From contig NVWM01000008.1 of the NCBI GenBank assembly GCA_002733665.1, positions 43,979 to 105,645 on the forward strand: a stretch of DNA of 61,667 nt, read 5' to 3'. The notes below the pieces were generated by a model, which worked only from the letters and a program-made list of their open reading frames with translations, was not told where the DNA came from and did no database searches. The DNA comes from Lutibacter sp. (GTDB lineage Bacteria > Bacteroidota > Bacteroidia > Flavobacteriales > Flavobacteriaceae). A program made the position numbers and the translations under genes. Shown here one piece after another: positions 60,989-61,667 of the stretch. The first letter of the stretch is position 1. Every line of letters begins with the position of its first letter.

Positions 60989-61667
60989 CTACTGCAATTG
61001 AATTTCAGGTTTTTTTATCGTGTCTGAAATTTTTATTGTTGTAGAAACAGCGGCATTTTCTGTCAAAACTTTGGGCAGTAACATCGTAAATACAGTCCCC
61101 TCATTTTTGACGCTTGAGACAGAAATATCCCCTCCAATCATTTCACAAAAACGATGGCTTATGGCAAGCCCGAGACCTGTCCCTCCATATTCCCGCGTCG
61201 TAGAAGAATCCGCCTGGGCAAACTCAACAAATAAATTATTGACCTGATGCTGTGTCATCCCTATTCCTTGATCTGTCACACAAAAACTGATTAATTCAGC
61301 TCCCTGCATTTCCAATGAACGGATGACGAGTGATATCTCACCATTTTTGGTAAATTTACACGCATTACTGAGTAAATTTAACAAGCACTGATAAATTTTC
61401 TGTTCATCTGAAAGCATTGAACCTACACCTTCAGGGCAACTAATATGAAGTTTGTTATTATTTTTCTTTGCCAGTGGTTCAATAACCGTTCGCACCGAGG
61501 TTAACATTGTGTCAATAGAAAATTCATGCAGATACAACTCCATTTTCCCTGCTTCGATTTTTGAAATATCCAGGATGTCGCTAATCAAACCCAACAAATG
61601 AACGCCAGCAGTATTCACTTTTTGCAAATCACTATAAATAGTGTCATTGTTTCGTCCAACCATATCT
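60989..61667 (-). CDS. Hybrid-type sensor histidine kinase, C-terminal part (cut by window end)
   Basis: At least 225 residues; the true start lies beyond the window. It begins in the helical dimerisation domain after the phospho-His (AGVHLLGLISDILDISKIEAGKMEL) and runs through the ATPase domain: N box LLNLLSNACKFTKNGEI, G1 VTDQGIGMT, F box FAQADSSTTREYGGTGLGLAI, and G2 GGDISVSS. Layout and sequence resemble large proteobacterial sensor kinases. It ends at KPEIQLQ without a receiver domain. Confidence 0.85.
   Translation of the reverse strand, partial: DMVGRNNDTIYSDLQKVNTAGVHLLGLISDILDISKIEAGKMELYLHEFSIDTMLTSVRTVIEPLAKKNNNKLHISCPEGVGSMLSDEQKIYQCLLNLLSNACKFTKNGEISLVIRSLEMQGAELISFCVTDQGIGMTQHQVNNLFVEFAQADSSTTREYGGTGLGLAISHRFCEMIGGDISVSSVKNEGTVFTMLLPKVLTENAAVSTTIKISDTIKKPEIQLQ

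Larger units (their letters stand above)
60623..61667. other. G+C-richer segment of unrelated origin (probable assembly chimera)
   Basis: From about 60620 the base composition and codon use change abruptly (for example CCTGGTGGTCGACCCTGAGCC), the flavobacterial aminotransferase is cut mid-domain, and both coding regions are on the minus strand. No inverted repeats, transposase or target duplication mark the join. The stretch 60861-60988 between the two minus-strand frames holds no gene I can support. Confidence 0.8.

Overview
The window is AT-rich DNA of a Bacteroidota bacterium, most likely a member of the Flavobacteriaceae. Evidence: promoters of the TAnnTTTG (-7) type, weak or absent Shine-Dalgarno sequences, families such as DUF3667 and a PIF1-HRDC-HTH helicase, and very A/T-biased codon use. 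The exception is roughly the last 1.05 kb (about 60620-61667), which is clearly richer in G+C, interrupts an aminotransferase gene, and carries an unrelated histidine kinase fragment. It is probably an assembly chimera or a foreign insertion.

Region 1 (1-21760) is a co-oriented array of about 13 gene cassettes. Each cassette is one to six genes followed by a long attC-like imperfect palindrome that begins AACA and ends CGTT. The first 9-10 bp of each of the first eight cassettes are the exact reverse complement of the last 9-10 bp before that cassette's own palindrome. This is the signature of integron-type cassettes that circularise. At least five palindrome types occur, three of them twice at the same or nearly the same length. 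Cargo includes a TIR-like effector, a complete C protein-methyltransferase-Sau3AI-like restriction system, a Fic protein, a CoiA-like protein, an SDR/AraC operon, MORN-repeat and immunity-like proteins and clusters of small secreted proteins. No integrase lies in the window. Going right the array decays: an IS3-family insertion, a frameshifted pseudogene and mismatched ends. This suggests the recombination-active end lies to the left, outside the window.

Region 2 (21760-27155) holds ordinary chromosomal genes: cyclophilin, thioredoxin-like, DnaJ/KTSC, chorismate synthase and tRNA-Ser.

Region 3 (27220-46493) is a sulfur-oxidation island. It contains a Crp/Fnr regulator with a CxxxxxC motif, a cytoplasmic molybdenum sulfite dehydrogenase (SoeABC-like, B and C fused), two SulP transporters, a persulfide dioxygenase-rhodanese fusion, sulfide:quinone reductase, TusE/DsrC-like and DsrE-like sulfur carriers, two YeeE/YedE-type half-transporters and a UspA protein. 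The route implied is sulfide to persulfide to sulfite to sulfate, with electrons entering the quinone pool. Four promoters in the island carry a palindromic Crp/Fnr-type operator centred exactly 29.5 bp upstream of the -7 box. A RAYT (REP-associated tyrosine transposase) gene lies inside the island. It has two copies of its own REP palindrome in frame and reads through into a PIF1-like helicase.

Region 4 (46586-58414) is a purine-degradation operon: xanthine dehydrogenase, allantoinase, allantoicase, PuuD-type urate oxidase, an OHCU decarboxylase-HIU hydrolase fusion, a CitE-like lyase, XdhC, and a convergent guanine deaminase. Palindromic repeats have invaded it, two of them inside coding sequence.

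Region 5 (58489-60620) encodes methylmalonate-semialdehyde dehydrogenase and a class-III aminotransferase broken at the junction with the foreign tail.
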